NCBI GenBank assembly: GCA_013334745.1
Contig: JAAXWY010000005.1
Location: 1 to 64,000, forward strand
DNA from: Coriobacteriia bacterium
GTDB taxonomy: Bacteria > Actinomycetota > Coriobacteriia > Anaerosomatales > JAAXUF01
Reading direction: 5' to 3'
Length of the DNA stretch: 64,000 bases
Numbering within the stretch: the first letter of the stretch is position 1; each line of letters opens with the position of its first letter. Positions 44,051 to 53,736 of this stretch are shown piece after piece. Under the pieces are notes generated by a model that saw only the letters and a program-made list of their open reading frames with translations, was not told the origin of the DNA and did not search any database. The position numbers and the translations under genes are program-made.

Positions 44051-45514
44051 GTGACCACACCGAATCTTCGAGCGACGATCCTTGCCGGCGGCAGTGGCCA
44101 GCGCTTCTGGCCCCTCTCGCGAGAGCTCAACCCCAAGCAGCTGCTGTCGATGTTCGGCACCGAGTCGCTCATCGCGGCCGCGGTTCATCGCGTGCTTCCC
44201 TTCGCTGAGAGTGGCTCGGCGGTCTCGATCGCGACCAATGAGCGCCTCTTCGACGAGCTGCGCAACCACCTCACCGCGCAAGACGATCCTGAGCTGCACA
44301 AGGTGCGCTACATCCAGGAACCGCTTCCCAAGAACACCGCTCCGGCTATCGCACTTGCGGCCGCCATCTTCGCCGCCGAGAACCCCGACGCGATCATGGC
44401 AGTGCTTCCCAGCGACCATCTGCTCGAGGGCGGTCACGTGTGGGAGGACTGCATGCAGGCGGCGCTCAAGGTCGCCGAGGACGGGTACCTCGTGACCATC
44501 GGCATCGAGCCGACGCGGCCCGAAGCCGGCTACGGCTACATCCGCGCCGGCGAGGATCTCACGGACTACTCGGTTGGTTCGGTCACGCCTCACCGCGTCA
44601 TCGAGTTCGTTGAGAAGCCCGACGCTGAGCAGGCCGTCAGCCTGGTCGAGAGCGGCAACTACTACTGGAACGCGGGCATCTTCGTCATGCGCGCCGCGCG
44701 CGTACTCGAAGAGCTCGATGCGGCCGGCGGCGCCATCGCGCACATCGCCGATGTATGTCGCTGGATCGCCGAGCAGCCAGAGTCTGAGCGCAACGGCGAC
44801 GAGGCCCGCGAGCGCTTCGCAACCATCGAGCCGATCTCGATCGACGTTGCGGTCATGGAGCGTTCCGATCGAGTCGCCGTGATTCCTGCACAGCTGACCT
44901 GGAGCGACGTGGGCTCGCTGTGCGCCCTCGAGTGCATTGCCGACCCCGACGCGAACGGCAACGTCCGCGTGGGTCGTGGCGTCGACATCGACACCACCAA
45001 CTCGGTCATCTACTCGACCGACCGGCTGGTGGCCACGCTCGGGATCGACGACCTCATCGTCGTGGACACGACCGACGCCACGCTCGTCCTACCGCGCGAG
45101 CGCGCGCAAGACGTGCGCATGGTCGTCGACGCGCTGCGCGCACTCGATACGCCCGAGCTCACGCAACCCAAGGTGAGCCTGCGCCCGTGGGGTGCGTGGA
45201 GCAGCCTGCTCAAGGGGCCCGGCTATCAGATCAAGCTGCTCGAGGTGAAGGTGGGCGGCCGCCCGAGCCTGCAGAGCCACGCCCATCGCTCCGAGCACTG
45301 GATCGTTGTCGAGGGCACCGCGTGGGTCACTCGCGGCACCGAGCTCATCGAGGTGCCGACCAACCAGAGCATCTTCATCGCGCTGGGCGAGGTACACCGC
45401 ATCGAAAACCGCGGGCCGGGCCCGCTCAAGGTCATCGAAGTCCAGGTGGGCGACTACCTCGGCGAGGACGACATCGTCCGGCTCGAGGACGACTGGGCGC
45501 GCGACAGCAAGTAG
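44051..45514 (+). CDS. manC: Mannose-1-phosphate guanylyltransferase/mannose-6-phosphate isomerase
   Basis: 487 residues. The N-terminal nucleotidyltransferase domain (LAGGSGQRFWPLSRE, PKNTAPAIALAA) makes GDP-mannose from mannose-1-phosphate and GTP. The C-terminal cupin (about 375-475), with VSLRPWGAW at its start and QSHAHRSEHWIVVEGTA inside, is the isomerase half. It supplies the two GMD-type enzymes just upstream. GTG 44051 with AAGGGA ahead. Confidence 0.94.
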   Translation: MTTPNLRATILAGGSGQRFWPLSRELNPKQLLSMFGTESLIAAAVHRVLPFAESGSAVSIATNERLFDELRNHLTAQDDPELHKVRYIQEPLPKNTAPAIALAAAIFAAENPDAIMAVLPSDHLLEGGHVWEDCMQAALKVAEDGYLVTIGIEPTRPEAGYGYIRAGEDLTDYSVGSVTPHRVIEFVEKPDAEQAVSLVESGNYYWNAGIFVMRAARVLEELDAAGGAIAHIADVCRWIAEQPESERNGDEARERFATIEPISIDVAVMERSDRVAVIPAQLTWSDVGSLCALECIADPDANGNVRVGRGVDIDTTNSVIYSTDRLVATLGIDDLIVVDTTDATLVLPRERAQDVRMVVDALRALDTPELTQPKVSLRPWGAWSSLLKGPGYQIKLLEVKVGGRPSLQSHAHRSEHWIVVEGTAWVTRGTELIEVPTNQSIFIALGEVHRIENRGPGPLKVIEVQVGDYLGEDDIVRLEDDWARDSK

Positions 45515-45535
45515 CCACGCTGCAACAACGCCCGC

Positions 45536-45544
45536 TGATATACT
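45536..45544 (+). promoter_or_regulatory. Extended -10 promoter of the rfbF-rfbG-rfbH run
   Basis: TGATATACT (45536-45544), identical over 11 bases (CTGATATACTC) to the element ahead of hemL. No -35. About 40 bases before rfbF. Confidence 0.5.
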
Positions 45545-45583
45545 CAGCCCACGCTGGATGGCTCCGTTGTGAGGGATGGTTCC

Positions 45584-46357
45584 GTGAAGGTCGTCATTCT
45601 TGCAGGCGGGCTCGGGACGCGAATCTCCGAGGAGACCGCGACTCGCCCCAAGCCCATGACCGAGATCGGCGATAAGCCGATTCTCTGGCACATCATGAAG
45701 ACCTACAGCCACTACGGCTTCAACGACTTCGTGATCTGTGCCGGCTACAAGGGCTACCAGATCAAGGAGTACTTCCACAACTACTGGCTGCACAACTGCG
45801 ACGTGACGTTCGACATGCGCTCCCACGAGACCGAAGTACACCAGGACGCGAACGAGCCGTGGCGTGTCACAGTGGTCGATACCGGTGCCGAGACGATGAC
45901 CGGCGGCCGGGTGAAGCGCATCGCTCCCTACGTCGACGGTGAGACGTTTCTGCTGACCTACGGTGATGGCGTCGCGGATGTCGACATCGCTTCGCTGGTG
46001 GCACATCACCGCGCGGCAGGCTTGGAAGCGACACTTACAGCGGTCCAGCCTTCTGGCCGATTCGGGGCGCTTCAGCTCGACGAAGAGGGCGCTGCAGTAC
46101 GCTGCTTCCGGGAGAAGCCTTTGGGGGATGGCGACTGGATCAACGGCGGCTTCTTCGTTCTGGAGCCGAGCGTATTCTCCCGACTCGCCGATGACGCAAC
46201 CATTCTCGAGGCCGAGCCGCTCGAGTCACTCGCTGACGACGGTCAACTCGGCGCGTACAAGCACCGTGGCTTCTGGCAGCCGATGGACACGCTTCGTGAC
46301 AAGCGCATGCTTGAGCGTCTGTGGGATTCGGGACAAGCCCCTTGGAAGGTCTGGTGA
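45584..46357 (+). CDS. rfbF: Glucose-1-phosphate cytidylyltransferase
   Basis: Makes CDP-glucose, the start of the CDP-3,6-dideoxyhexose pathways. 257 residues, the usual length. VVILAGGLGTRISEETATRP, then GDKPILWHIMKTYSHYG and HRGFWQPMDTLRDKR are diagnostic. GTG 45584 with GAGGGA 7 bases ahead is preferred over GTG 45569. It overlaps rfbG by 4 bp. Confidence 0.96.
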   Translation: MKVVILAGGLGTRISEETATRPKPMTEIGDKPILWHIMKTYSHYGFNDFVICAGYKGYQIKEYFHNYWLHNCDVTFDMRSHETEVHQDANEPWRVTVVDTGAETMTGGRVKRIAPYVDGETFLLTYGDGVADVDIASLVAHHRAAGLEATLTAVQPSGRFGALQLDEEGAAVRCFREKPLGDGDWINGGFFVLEPSVFSRLADDATILEAEPLESLADDGQLGAYKHRGFWQPMDTLRDKRMLERLWDSGQAPWKVW

Positions 46358-47487
46358 CCCGAGTGACATCCGGCGAGCTGTTCGGCGGGGTGTTTCGGGG
46401 TCGCAGGGTCTTCCTCACCGGGCACACCGGCTTCAAGGGTTCGTGGCTTGCGTACTGGCTCACCGAGATGGGCGCTGAAGTCACTGGCTTCGCACTTGAG
46501 CCTCCCACCAACCCGTCGCTCTTCGTGCTCGCGGGTATCGAGGCGCGTCTTGCGCGACACGTCATCGGTGACGTTCGTGACGCCGAAACGCTTGCGAGCG
46601 CCGTGGCGGGTGCCCGGCCGGAGATCGTCATCCACATGGCCGCCCAGCCACTCGTGCGCCTTTCCTATGAACAGCCCGCCGAGACGTTCGCCGCGAATGT
46701 CATGGGCACGGTCAACCTGTTTGAGGCGATCCGACCCTGTGAGTCCGTTCGCGTGGTGCTCAACGTCACGAGCGATAAGTGCTACGAGAACCGAGAGTGG
46801 GAGCGTGCGTATCGCGAGGACGACGCCATGGGCGGCTTCGACCCGTACAGCGCCTCGAAGGGGTGTTCAGAGCTCGTGACTGCGGCGTACCGTCGTTCGT
46901 TCTTCGACTCCGGATCCGGCGTTCGCGTCGCGAGCGCTCGTGCAGGCAACGTCATCGGCGGCGGCGACTGGGCGGTCGACCGCATCGTGCCGGACTGCAT
47001 CCGCGCACTGACCGCTGGTGAGACCGTGTTTGTGCGAAACCCGGGCGCGGTACGTCCGTGGCAGCACGTGCTCGAGCCGCTCTCTGGCTATCTGCTTCTC
47101 GGGCAGCGACTCTGGGAGTCCGATGGCGATCGGTTCGCGGAGGGTTGGAACTTCGGTCCCGCCGACGAGAACGGCGTCGAGGTGGCGCAGCTCGTGGACG
47201 GTGTGATCGCGGCGTGGGGCTCGGGGCAGTGGGGCTCGCCCGATACGTCACTTCAGCCACCGCACGAGGCGACGTTACTTCGGCTCGACATCAGCAAGGC
47301 TCGCGAGCGGCTCTCGTGGGCACCGCTGTGGGACGTCGAATCCACACTTGAGCGCACCGCGCGCTGGTACGGACGCTGGCACGCCGATTCCGCTGATGCT
47401 GTGGCGGCGACGAGCGATGACCTGAACGACTACATCACTTTGGCTCGTGCCGCCGACGCGGTGTGGGCTCGACAGGAGGACGTGTGA
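46354..47487 (+). CDS. rfbG: CDP-glucose 4,6-dehydratase
   Basis: Converts CDP-glucose to CDP-4-keto-6-deoxyglucose with NAD. 377 residues, extended [42 protein letters not shown] (catalytic Thr and Asp/Lys region), [13 protein letters not shown] with Tyr-x3-Lys, and [19 protein letters not shown] 46354 (GGAAGG ahead) overlaps the rfbF stop in GTGA. Confidence 0.96.
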   Translation: MTRVTSGELFGGVFRGRRVFLTGHTGFKGSWLAYWLTEMGAEVTGFALEPPTNPSLFVLAGIEARLARHVIGDVRDAETLASAVAGARPEIVIHMAAQPLVRLSYEQPAETFAANVMGTVNLFEAIRPCESVRVVLNVTSDKCYENREWERAYREDDAMGGFDPYSASKGCSELVTAAYRRSFFDSGSGVRVASARAGNVIGGGDWAVDRIVPDCIRALTAGETVFVRNPGAVRPWQHVLEPLSGYLLLGQRLWESDGDRFAEGWNFGPADENGVEVAQLVDGVIAAWGSGQWGSPDTSLQPPHEATLLRLDISKARERLSWAPLWDVESTLERTARWYGRWHADSADAVAATSDDLNDYITLARAADAVWARQEDV

Positions 47488-48824
47488 GCGGTTCCGCCGA
47501 CGAAGCGAAGCGCCTGCGTGAGGAGATCCTCGAGAAGGTGCGCGAGTATCACGCCGCGGCCTTCGCCGAGCAGCCCGAGTTCGTGCCCGGGTCTTCTCGG
47601 GTCGCCTACGCGAGCCGCGTGTTCGACGACCGTGAGCTCGTCAACCTCGTGGACTCGTCGCTCGACTTCTGGCTGACCTACGGCCGCTATTCGGCCCAGT
47701 TCGAGCGCGGCCTGGGTGCGTATCTCGGCGTGAAGCACGCACTACTGGTGAACTCGGGCTCGAGCGCGAATCTGCTTGCGCTCGCTGCGCTCACGAGCGA
47801 CCGCCTCGGGCAGCGCGCGATCCGACCCGGCGACGAGGTCATCACCGTCGCGGCAGGCTTCCCCACGACGGTCGCGCCGATCGTGCAGTACGGCGCCGTG
47901 CCGGTGTTCGTCGACGTGACGTTGGGCACCTACAACGTCGACGTGGCGCAGCTCGAGGCGGCTCTGTCATCCCGCAGTAAGGCCGTGATGCTCGCGCACA
48001 CGCTGGGTAACCCGTTCGACGTGGACGCGGTGCGCGCCTTCTGCGACGCCAACGGCCTGTGGCTCATCGAGGACAACTGCGACGCGCTCGGCGGGGAGTA
48101 TCGCGGGCGCAAGCTCGGGACCTTCGGGGATATCGGCACGTCAAGCTTCTACCCGCCGCACCACATGACGATGGGCGAGGGCGGCGCGGTCTACACCAAC
48201 GACGACACGCTCGCCGAGATCATGCTCTCGATGCGCGACTGGGGGCGCGACTGCGTCTGCCCATCGGGCAAGGACAACGCGTGCGGCAAGCGGTTCACGC
48301 AGCAGTTCGGGACGTTGCCGCTCGGCTATGACCACAAGTACGTCTACTCGGAGTTCGGCTACAACCTCAAGGCGACCGACATACAGGCCGCCATCGGTGT
48401 TGCACAGCTCGAGAAGCTCCCCGAGTTCACCGCACGGCGCCGCGCGAACTACGCGTACCTGCGCGAGGCCCTGCGTCCGCTCGAGGATGTGCTGATCATG
48501 CCTGAGGCGACCGAGGGCGCCGATCCCAGCTGGTTCGGCTACCTGATGACGCTGCGCGAGGGTACGGGGGTGACGCGCGACGCGCTCGTCGCGGCGATGG
48601 AGGCGGCCAAGGTGCAGACCCGCATGCTCTTCGCGGGCAACATCGTGCGCCAGCCGGTGTTCGACCGCATGCGCGAGTCCGGCGAGGGCTACCGCGTCGT
48701 CGGCGAACTCACGAACACCGACCGCATCATGCGCGACGCGTTCTGGATCGGCGTGTATCCGGGGATGACCGAGGAGATGCTCGCGCACATGGCGAGCACG
48801 CTCACGTCGGCGGTTCGCGGCTAG
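47484..48824 (+). CDS. rfbH: CDP-4-keto-6-deoxyglucose 3-dehydrase (E1-type, RfbH)
   Basis: PMP-dependent enzyme that removes the C3 hydroxyl together with a reductase (E3/DdhD) not seen here. 446 residues. Where aminotransferases have the PLP lysine, this has His226/His227 in [13 protein letters not shown], the E1 hallmark. [15 protein letters not shown] (about 245-258) supplies cysteines for the iron-sulfur cluster. AGGAGG precedes GTG 47484, which overlaps the rfbG stop. The next gene begins 2 bp after its stop. Confidence 0.95.
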   Translation: MSGSADEAKRLREEILEKVREYHAAAFAEQPEFVPGSSRVAYASRVFDDRELVNLVDSSLDFWLTYGRYSAQFERGLGAYLGVKHALLVNSGSSANLLALAALTSDRLGQRAIRPGDEVITVAAGFPTTVAPIVQYGAVPVFVDVTLGTYNVDVAQLEAALSSRSKAVMLAHTLGNPFDVDAVRAFCDANGLWLIEDNCDALGGEYRGRKLGTFGDIGTSSFYPPHHMTMGEGGAVYTNDDTLAEIMLSMRDWGRDCVCPSGKDNACGKRFTQQFGTLPLGYDHKYVYSEFGYNLKATDIQAAIGVAQLEKLPEFTARRRANYAYLREALRPLEDVLIMPEATEGADPSWFGYLMTLREGTGVTRDALVAAMEAAKVQTRMLFAGNIVRQPVFDRMRESGEGYRVVGELTNTDRIMRDAFWIGVYPGMTEEMLAHMASTLTSAVRG

Positions 48825-48825
48825 C

Positions 48826-50526
48826 GTGAAGGCCAGCGACTACATCGCTGCGTTCCTCGCCGAGCAGGGCGTGACGACCGTCTACGAGATGACGGGCGGC
48901 ATGATCACGCACATGCTCGATTCGCTGGGTGCTCGCGATGACATCCGTGTCGTGAGCGTGCATCACGAGCAGGCCGCCGCGTTCGCGGCTGAGGCCGGCG
49001 CGCGCATGACCGGAGTCCCGGGCGTGGCGATGGCGACCAGCGGTCCTGGTGCGACGAACCTCATCACGGGCATCGGCAGCTGCTTCTTCGATTCGGTGCC
49101 CGCGGTGTTCATCACCGGTCAGGTCAACACGCACGAACTGCGAGGCGACAGCGGTGTCCGCCAGGCGGGCTTCCAGGAGACTGACATCGTCGCGGTCGCG
49201 ACGCCGCTGACCAAGGCTGCCTGGCAAGTTGCTTCCGCGATCGAGTTGCCGGGCATGCTGGCTGCCGCCTTCCGGCTTGCGCTCGAGGGTAGGCCCGGCC
49301 CGGTGCTCGTCGATATCCCGATGAACGTGCAGCGCGAGGACGTGGACGCCGTTCCATCGCGCGTCGTGTCGCCCGCCGCTGGGGCGGCGCTTGGGCTCCC
49401 GGAGGTACTTGAAGCGCTTGCGTCGTCACAGCGACCGCTGATTCTTGCCGGTGGTGGTGTGCGAGCCGCGGGTGCGACGGATGCGGTGCGCGCACTCGCT
49501 GAGGCGCTCGACATCCCCGTCGCTTCGTCGCTCATGGGCGTGGACGTGTTGCCGTTTGCACACCCCCTGCACGTCGGGATGATCGGCACATACGGCAACC
49601 GATGGGCGAACCTCGCCATGCGCGATGCCGACTGCCTTCTTCTGCTCGGCGCTCGACTCGACGTGCGCCAGACCGGTGCAGACGTCGAATCGTTCAGGGC
49701 CGGCAAGAAGTTGCTTCGCGTCGACGTGGACGGTGCTCAGTCACGGTGGAGGGTGCCGGCCGATATCGACGTGCGCGCAGACATCGATGTGTTCGCCCGA
49801 CTCGCGCTTGAAGGGGTCGTCGGCGCTGCGCAGACTGATCGCTCGGAGTGGCGTGATCGCATCGACTCGTACCGCGAAAGCTGGCCGGACTCGGGCGAGC
49901 TTGCGCAAGGCGACGGAATCAACCCGGCGACGTTCATGCATGAGCTGTCGGCGCACGGCGAAACGGTGTCTGCCTACGTCGCTGATGTCGGGCAGAACCA
50001 GATGTGGGCTGCACAGTCGCTGCGCCTCCGAGAAGGCCAGCGATTCCTGACGTCCGGCGGCATGGGGGCGATGGGATTCTCCCTTCCCTCCGCCATTGGG
50101 GCGGCGCTGGCTCGCCCCGGCGCGCCGGTTGTCGCCATTGCCGGGGACGGCGGACTGCAGGTAAACATCCAGGAGCTTGAGACGGTTGCCCGTCTCGGGC
50201 TGCCGCTCAAGATTATCGTGATGAACAACCGCTGCCTTGGGATGGTTCGCCAGTTCCAAGACGAGCTGTTCGACTCTCGCTATCAGTCGACGGTGTGGGG
50301 GTATGGGGCGCCTGATTTCGTGGCGGTCTCAGAGGCGTTCGGCATTCCCGCGCGCAAGGTGGAGCGGCCAAGCGACGTGGGTGCAGCACTTGTGTGGCTG
50401 ATGGACGACCCCGCCGCATGTGGTCTGCTCGAGGTCGAACTGACTACCGACAGCTGCGTGCGTCCGAAAGTCTCGTTCGGTAGCCCCGTGTACGAGATGG
50501 ACCCGCCGCCCTCGGCTGATTCGTGA
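48826..50526 (+). CDS. ThDP-dependent acetolactate-synthase-like enzyme, probable YerE-type sugar branching enzyme
   Basis: 566 residues with the three domains of acetohydroxyacid-synthase relatives. The ThDP glutamate lies in VHHEQAAAFAAEAGAR, SGPGATNLITG is typical, and the cofactor motif GDGGLQVN...NN appears near 445. Directly behind rfbF-G-H in one operon, it matches YerE, which adds an acetyl-derived two-carbon unit from pyruvate to C4 of CDP-3,6-dideoxy-4-ketoglucose in yersiniose synthesis. A true acetolactate synthase is unlikely in this context, as no small subunit or other branched-chain genes are near. GTG 48826. Confidence 0.8.
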   Translation: MKASDYIAAFLAEQGVTTVYEMTGGMITHMLDSLGARDDIRVVSVHHEQAAAFAAEAGARMTGVPGVAMATSGPGATNLITGIGSCFFDSVPAVFITGQVNTHELRGDSGVRQAGFQETDIVAVATPLTKAAWQVASAIELPGMLAAAFRLALEGRPGPVLVDIPMNVQREDVDAVPSRVVSPAAGAALGLPEVLEALASSQRPLILAGGGVRAAGATDAVRALAEALDIPVASSLMGVDVLPFAHPLHVGMIGTYGNRWANLAMRDADCLLLLGARLDVRQTGADVESFRAGKKLLRVDVDGAQSRWRVPADIDVRADIDVFARLALEGVVGAAQTDRSEWRDRIDSYRESWPDSGELAQGDGINPATFMHELSAHGETVSAYVADVGQNQMWAAQSLRLREGQRFLTSGGMGAMGFSLPSAIGAALARPGAPVVAIAGDGGLQVNIQELETVARLGLPLKIIVMNNRCLGMVRQFQDELFDSRYQSTVWGYGAPDFVAVSEAFGIPARKVERPSDVGAALVWLMDDPAACGLLEVELTTDSCVRPKVSFGSPVYEMDPPPSADS

Positions 50527-51479
50527 TGGGCGTCCCGCGAAGGATAGCGATACTGGGCGCGACCGGGCACGTCGGGAAGTGCTTGATGGCTGAGCTGCTC
50601 GGTAGGGACGGGTTCGAAGTCGTCGGAGTCGGTCGGGACAGCGCCCGCGTCAGTCGCCTCCTGGACTCCCACCCCCTCGGCTCTGAGGGAAGTGCGCTGG
50701 CCCTCGAGGAGTTTCCGGCCGAGGAGTTTGACGCCGTGGTCAACTGCCTAGGGGTCGGCTCACCGGCGGCGGTGGCTGCGGCGGGCAAGGCGGTGATTGA
50801 GCTCACCGAGTACTTCGATCGAATCGCGCTCGACTACATCGAGGCGAACCCGGAGACACGCTACGTGGCCTTCAGTAGCGGAGCGGCGTACGGAGGCGAC
50901 TTCTCGGAGCCCGCATCCCGGACGACCCGGACACCCGCATCATCAGACGGTGACAGCGAGACCGAGTACTACGGACTCTCGAAGCGGCAGGCGGAGGCTC
51001 GACACCGCGCCGCGAGCGAGCTGGCGATAGTCGACCTACGGCTGTTCGGGCTCTTCTCGCGCTACGCAGACCTCTCGGCCGGCTACTTCATGTGCGACGT
51101 CTATCGCGCGATCGCATCCGGAGAGGTGGTTCAAGTCGGCCCGGAGAACATCGTGCGGGACTACGTGTCACCGGCCGACCTAGCGGCCCTCGTCGTCGCC
51201 GCGCTGGATGCGGCGCCCCACAACGACGTGTTCGACGTCTACAGCGCAGCGCCGGTCAGCAAGTTCGATGCGCTTGAGCGGTTCGCTCGGGAGTATGGGC
51301 TGAAGTACGATGTGCTCGGTGAGCCGTCTGTCGCGGGTGCGACCGGCCTCAAGCCAAACTACTACTCGACTAACGAGCGCGCTGCGTCCCTCGGCTATGC
51401 GCCGAGCCGCACTTCGCTCCAGACGCTTACCGAGGAGATCGATGCGCTGCTCGGACCGAACAGAGATGGCCTGGCATGA
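50526..51479 (+). CDS. NAD-dependent epimerase/reductase, possible YerF counterpart
   Basis: 317 residues. Atypical Rossmann start ILGATGHVGKCLMAELLG, then FSSGAAYGGDF, Tyr-x3-Lys in YYGLSKRQAEA and LRLFGLFSRYADLSAGYF. It belongs to the extended SDR group. Its place one base after the ThDP enzyme (TGATG) suggests it reduces the branched keto-sugar, as YerF does; epimerisation is another option. Start ATG 50526; a GTG 3 bases earlier is also in frame. Confidence 0.75.
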   Translation: MGVPRRIAILGATGHVGKCLMAELLGRDGFEVVGVGRDSARVSRLLDSHPLGSEGSALALEEFPAEEFDAVVNCLGVGSPAAVAAAGKAVIELTEYFDRIALDYIEANPETRYVAFSSGAAYGGDFSEPASRTTRTPASSDGDSETEYYGLSKRQAEARHRAASELAIVDLRLFGLFSRYADLSAGYFMCDVYRAIASGEVVQVGPENIVRDYVSPADLAALVVAALDAAPHNDVFDVYSAAPVSKFDALERFAREYGLKYDVLGEPSVAGATGLKPNYYSTNERAASLGYAPSRTSLQTLTEEIDALLGPNRDGLA

Positions 51480-52423
51480 GTGACGGGGCTTCGCGCAAGC
51501 TCATCTCGATCGTCACGCCCGTCTTCAACGAAGCGGAGAACGTGGCCGAGCTGACCCGACGGCTGCAAGCAGTATTCGCCGAGAACAGCGCGTATGACTT
51601 CGAGGTCATCGCGGTCGAGAACGGGTCATCGGATTCGACCTACGATCTGCTGATGGCGACGCGTCAGGCCGACGCCCGCTTCAAGATCGTCCAGCTTTCG
51701 CGCAACTTCGGGCCCGACGGTGCGGTCACGGCGGGACTTGCGCATGCCGCCGGTGACGCGTGCGTGATCATGTGCGCGGATCTGCAGGATCCCCCGGAGC
51801 TCATCCCCGAGTTCATTGAGGCGTGGGAGCAGGGTTTCGAGAACGTCTATCAGATCGTGACGAAGCGTCAGGGGACCGGGGCGCTGAGGCGATTCAACTC
51901 AAACACCTTTTACTGGCTCATCAATGCGATGACGGGCGGCCTCTTCCCGCGGAACGTGTCCGACTTCCGCCTTGTGGACAGGCGCGTCTACGCCACCATC
52001 AACTCTATGCACGAGCACAATCGATTCATGCGCGGGATGTTCTACTGGGCCGGTTTCCGTTCGAAAGGAATCCCACACGACAGGCCGCCGAGATTCGCGG
52101 GCGAGTCGAAGGCCAACACCGCCTCTGTGATCGCGCTCGCGATCAAGGGGATCCTGTCCTACTCGTACCTTCCTCTGAGAACGATCACGTACATGGGCCT
52201 TGCGGTGTCGGCGTTCGCGTTCGCGTTTCTCTTCTACATCGTCTACCGCGCCGTATTCCACGGAGTGCCCTTTGCCGGGTTCGGCACGATCATGGGCGTC
52301 ATGCTGCTTATGTTCGGGTTCCTCTTCACGATGCTCGGCGTGGTCGCTGAGTACATCGGGCTCATCTACGAAGAGGTCAAAGAGCGCCCAAATTACGTGG
52401 TTCGGGAGAAGGTCGGGCTGTAG
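51476..52423 (+). CDS. Family 2 glycosyltransferase with two C-terminal membrane helices
   Basis: 315 residues, GtrB/DPM1-like. IVTPVFNEAENVAEL, ENGSSDSTYD and ADLQDPPE (DXD equivalent) form the GT-A core; two membrane helices follow at about 235-295. Such proteins transfer a sugar from a nucleotide to a polyprenyl phosphate. It overlaps the previous gene by 4 bp (ATGA) and so probably uses the branched CDP-sugar or another sugar of the locus. Confidence 0.9.
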   Translation: MSDGASRKLISIVTPVFNEAENVAELTRRLQAVFAENSAYDFEVIAVENGSSDSTYDLLMATRQADARFKIVQLSRNFGPDGAVTAGLAHAAGDACVIMCADLQDPPELIPEFIEAWEQGFENVYQIVTKRQGTGALRRFNSNTFYWLINAMTGGLFPRNVSDFRLVDRRVYATINSMHEHNRFMRGMFYWAGFRSKGIPHDRPPRFAGESKANTASVIALAIKGILSYSYLPLRTITYMGLAVSAFAFAFLFYIVYRAVFHGVPFAGFGTIMGVMLLMFGFLFTMLGVVAEYIGLIYEEVKERPNYVVREKVGL

Positions 52424-52461
52424 GGCGGGGTCTTGGCCGGTCTGCCGACGAATCGCTGGCG

Positions 52462-53589
52462 TTAATGGCGTAGCGCAGCGATCAGGGTCTCGCTCATGCG
52501 ATCGACAAAGTGTGCTTGCGTGTAGCGGGCGGCCGTATTGGACTCGACGAACGTTCGCGCCGCGCTCAGCCTCTCTGCTGCCTCGTCGTCGGTCATGCTC
52601 CGAAGGTGCTGTTCAAGTGACAGGTAGTCGCTGAACTGACGAAGGTCGATGAACGAACCCTTCGGGATGTAGTCCTCGATATCCGGTGCGCCGAGGTAGA
52701 TCGGTACGGTCCCCGCGGCGAAGCAGTCGAAGATCTTCTCGGTGACGTAGCCGGGGAACGCGGTGTTCTCGAGGCACAGCGAGAAGCGGTACTCCGACAA
52801 CTTCTCGACCTTCCCAAGCGCCGACACCTCGCCGCGGTAGCTCCGACGAATCGACTCACGTGTCGCAGAGTCGGCACCTGAAACCGGTTGATCCCACCCG
52901 CGTCCGAGCAGGTCGAAGTCGGTCGCGGCGCCGAAGTGGCGGATGGCTGCAAGTCGCTCAACGTAAAGCTCGCTTTGCATCCAGCTGTTCTTCGCACGTG
53001 CGGAACGCGCCTCGAGCGCGCGGAACCATCTGCCGGCCGATGGCTTGGGCTGTGACAGATCGAACGCCGGCTTAGGCCAGCCGAAGGCGCGCTTGTTCGC
53101 ACTGACCATCGCAAGGAATCCGCGAGGTCTTCCCTCTCCAGCCCCGGCGGGAGTGAGGTCCGGATACGGCCAGTAGTGGTCGTGGAACGATCCCGTGCCG
53201 GTAGCCAGATCCCTGGCCCCGGGGAACAGGTACAGGTGCTCATACCAGGAGGAGACCTCGGGCAGGCTGCGGTAAAAGCGCCAGGAGATTATCGGTGACT
53301 CGCCGCTGAAGCAGGCTGCTCCCGTGAGGTTGTTCTCGAAGAGCAGAGCATGCGTAAATCGGCTGGTCTCGTGCCCCAACACGACCGTCTTTCGTGCGGC
53401 AGGCTTCTCGGCCAGGTACACATCGGCAGTCATCATCGCGATGCCCGAAGCGCGCAGCTGTTGGGCAAGCACCGCGATCGCGTCGGCGCCGGGATACTGC
53501 CGCATCAGTTCGATATTGAACACGCGATTCTTGAGGAACGGTTCGCCGTCTATGTCGAAGACGACGAGGTCCTCAGTGTGGTTCGGCAT
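52462..53589 (-). CDS. Family 10 glycosyltransferase (fucosyltransferase-like)
   Basis: 375 residues. The alpha1,3-fucosyltransferase motif of GT10 is visible near residue 285: FSLCLENTAFPGYVTEKIFD, followed by AAGTVPIYLGAPDIEDYIP. N-terminal half has low similarity, as usual. GDP-fucose synthesis would need a reductase/epimerase (WcaG) after Gmd, not found here, so another GDP-6-deoxyhexose may be the donor. ATG 53589 with GAGG ahead. Encoded against the surrounding operon. Confidence 0.85.
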   Translation of the reverse strand: MPNHTEDLVVFDIDGEPFLKNRVFNIELMRQYPGADAIAVLAQQLRASGIAMMTADVYLAEKPAARKTVVLGHETSRFTHALLFENNLTGAACFSGESPIISWRFYRSLPEVSSWYEHLYLFPGARDLATGTGSFHDHYWPYPDLTPAGAGEGRPRGFLAMVSANKRAFGWPKPAFDLSQPKPSAGRWFRALEARSARAKNSWMQSELYVERLAAIRHFGAATDFDLLGRGWDQPVSGADSATRESIRRSYRGEVSALGKVEKLSEYRFSLCLENTAFPGYVTEKIFDCFAAGTVPIYLGAPDIEDYIPKGSFIDLRQFSDYLSLEQHLRSMTDDEAAERLSAARTFVESNTAARYTQAHFVDRMSETLIAALRH

Positions 53590-53633
53590 TACGGTGCCTC
53601 TTCCGGTGAACAACGGGTAGTGAAGGTTGCCGA

Positions 53634-53642
53634 TGATATAGT
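53634..53642 (+). promoter_or_regulatory. Candidate extended -10 promoter of the flippase
   Basis: TGATATAGT (53634-53642), TGn plus TATAGT, about 95 bases before the flippase start in the 147 bp divergent gap. Weak evidence. Confidence 0.35.
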
Positions 53643-53736
53643 TGCAGACCAGTCGTCGCGAGGTGCGACGCACAGTAGACGCCGTACACCCTCAAGGAGC
53701 CTTTCGCGTGGAAGTTCTCTCGCACGGGAGTGACCT

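Noticed and set aside
48826-50526. Housekeeping acetolactate synthase (ilvB)
   Set aside because: No small subunit or other ilv genes; tight operon with CDP-dideoxysugar genes points to a sugar-branching role.
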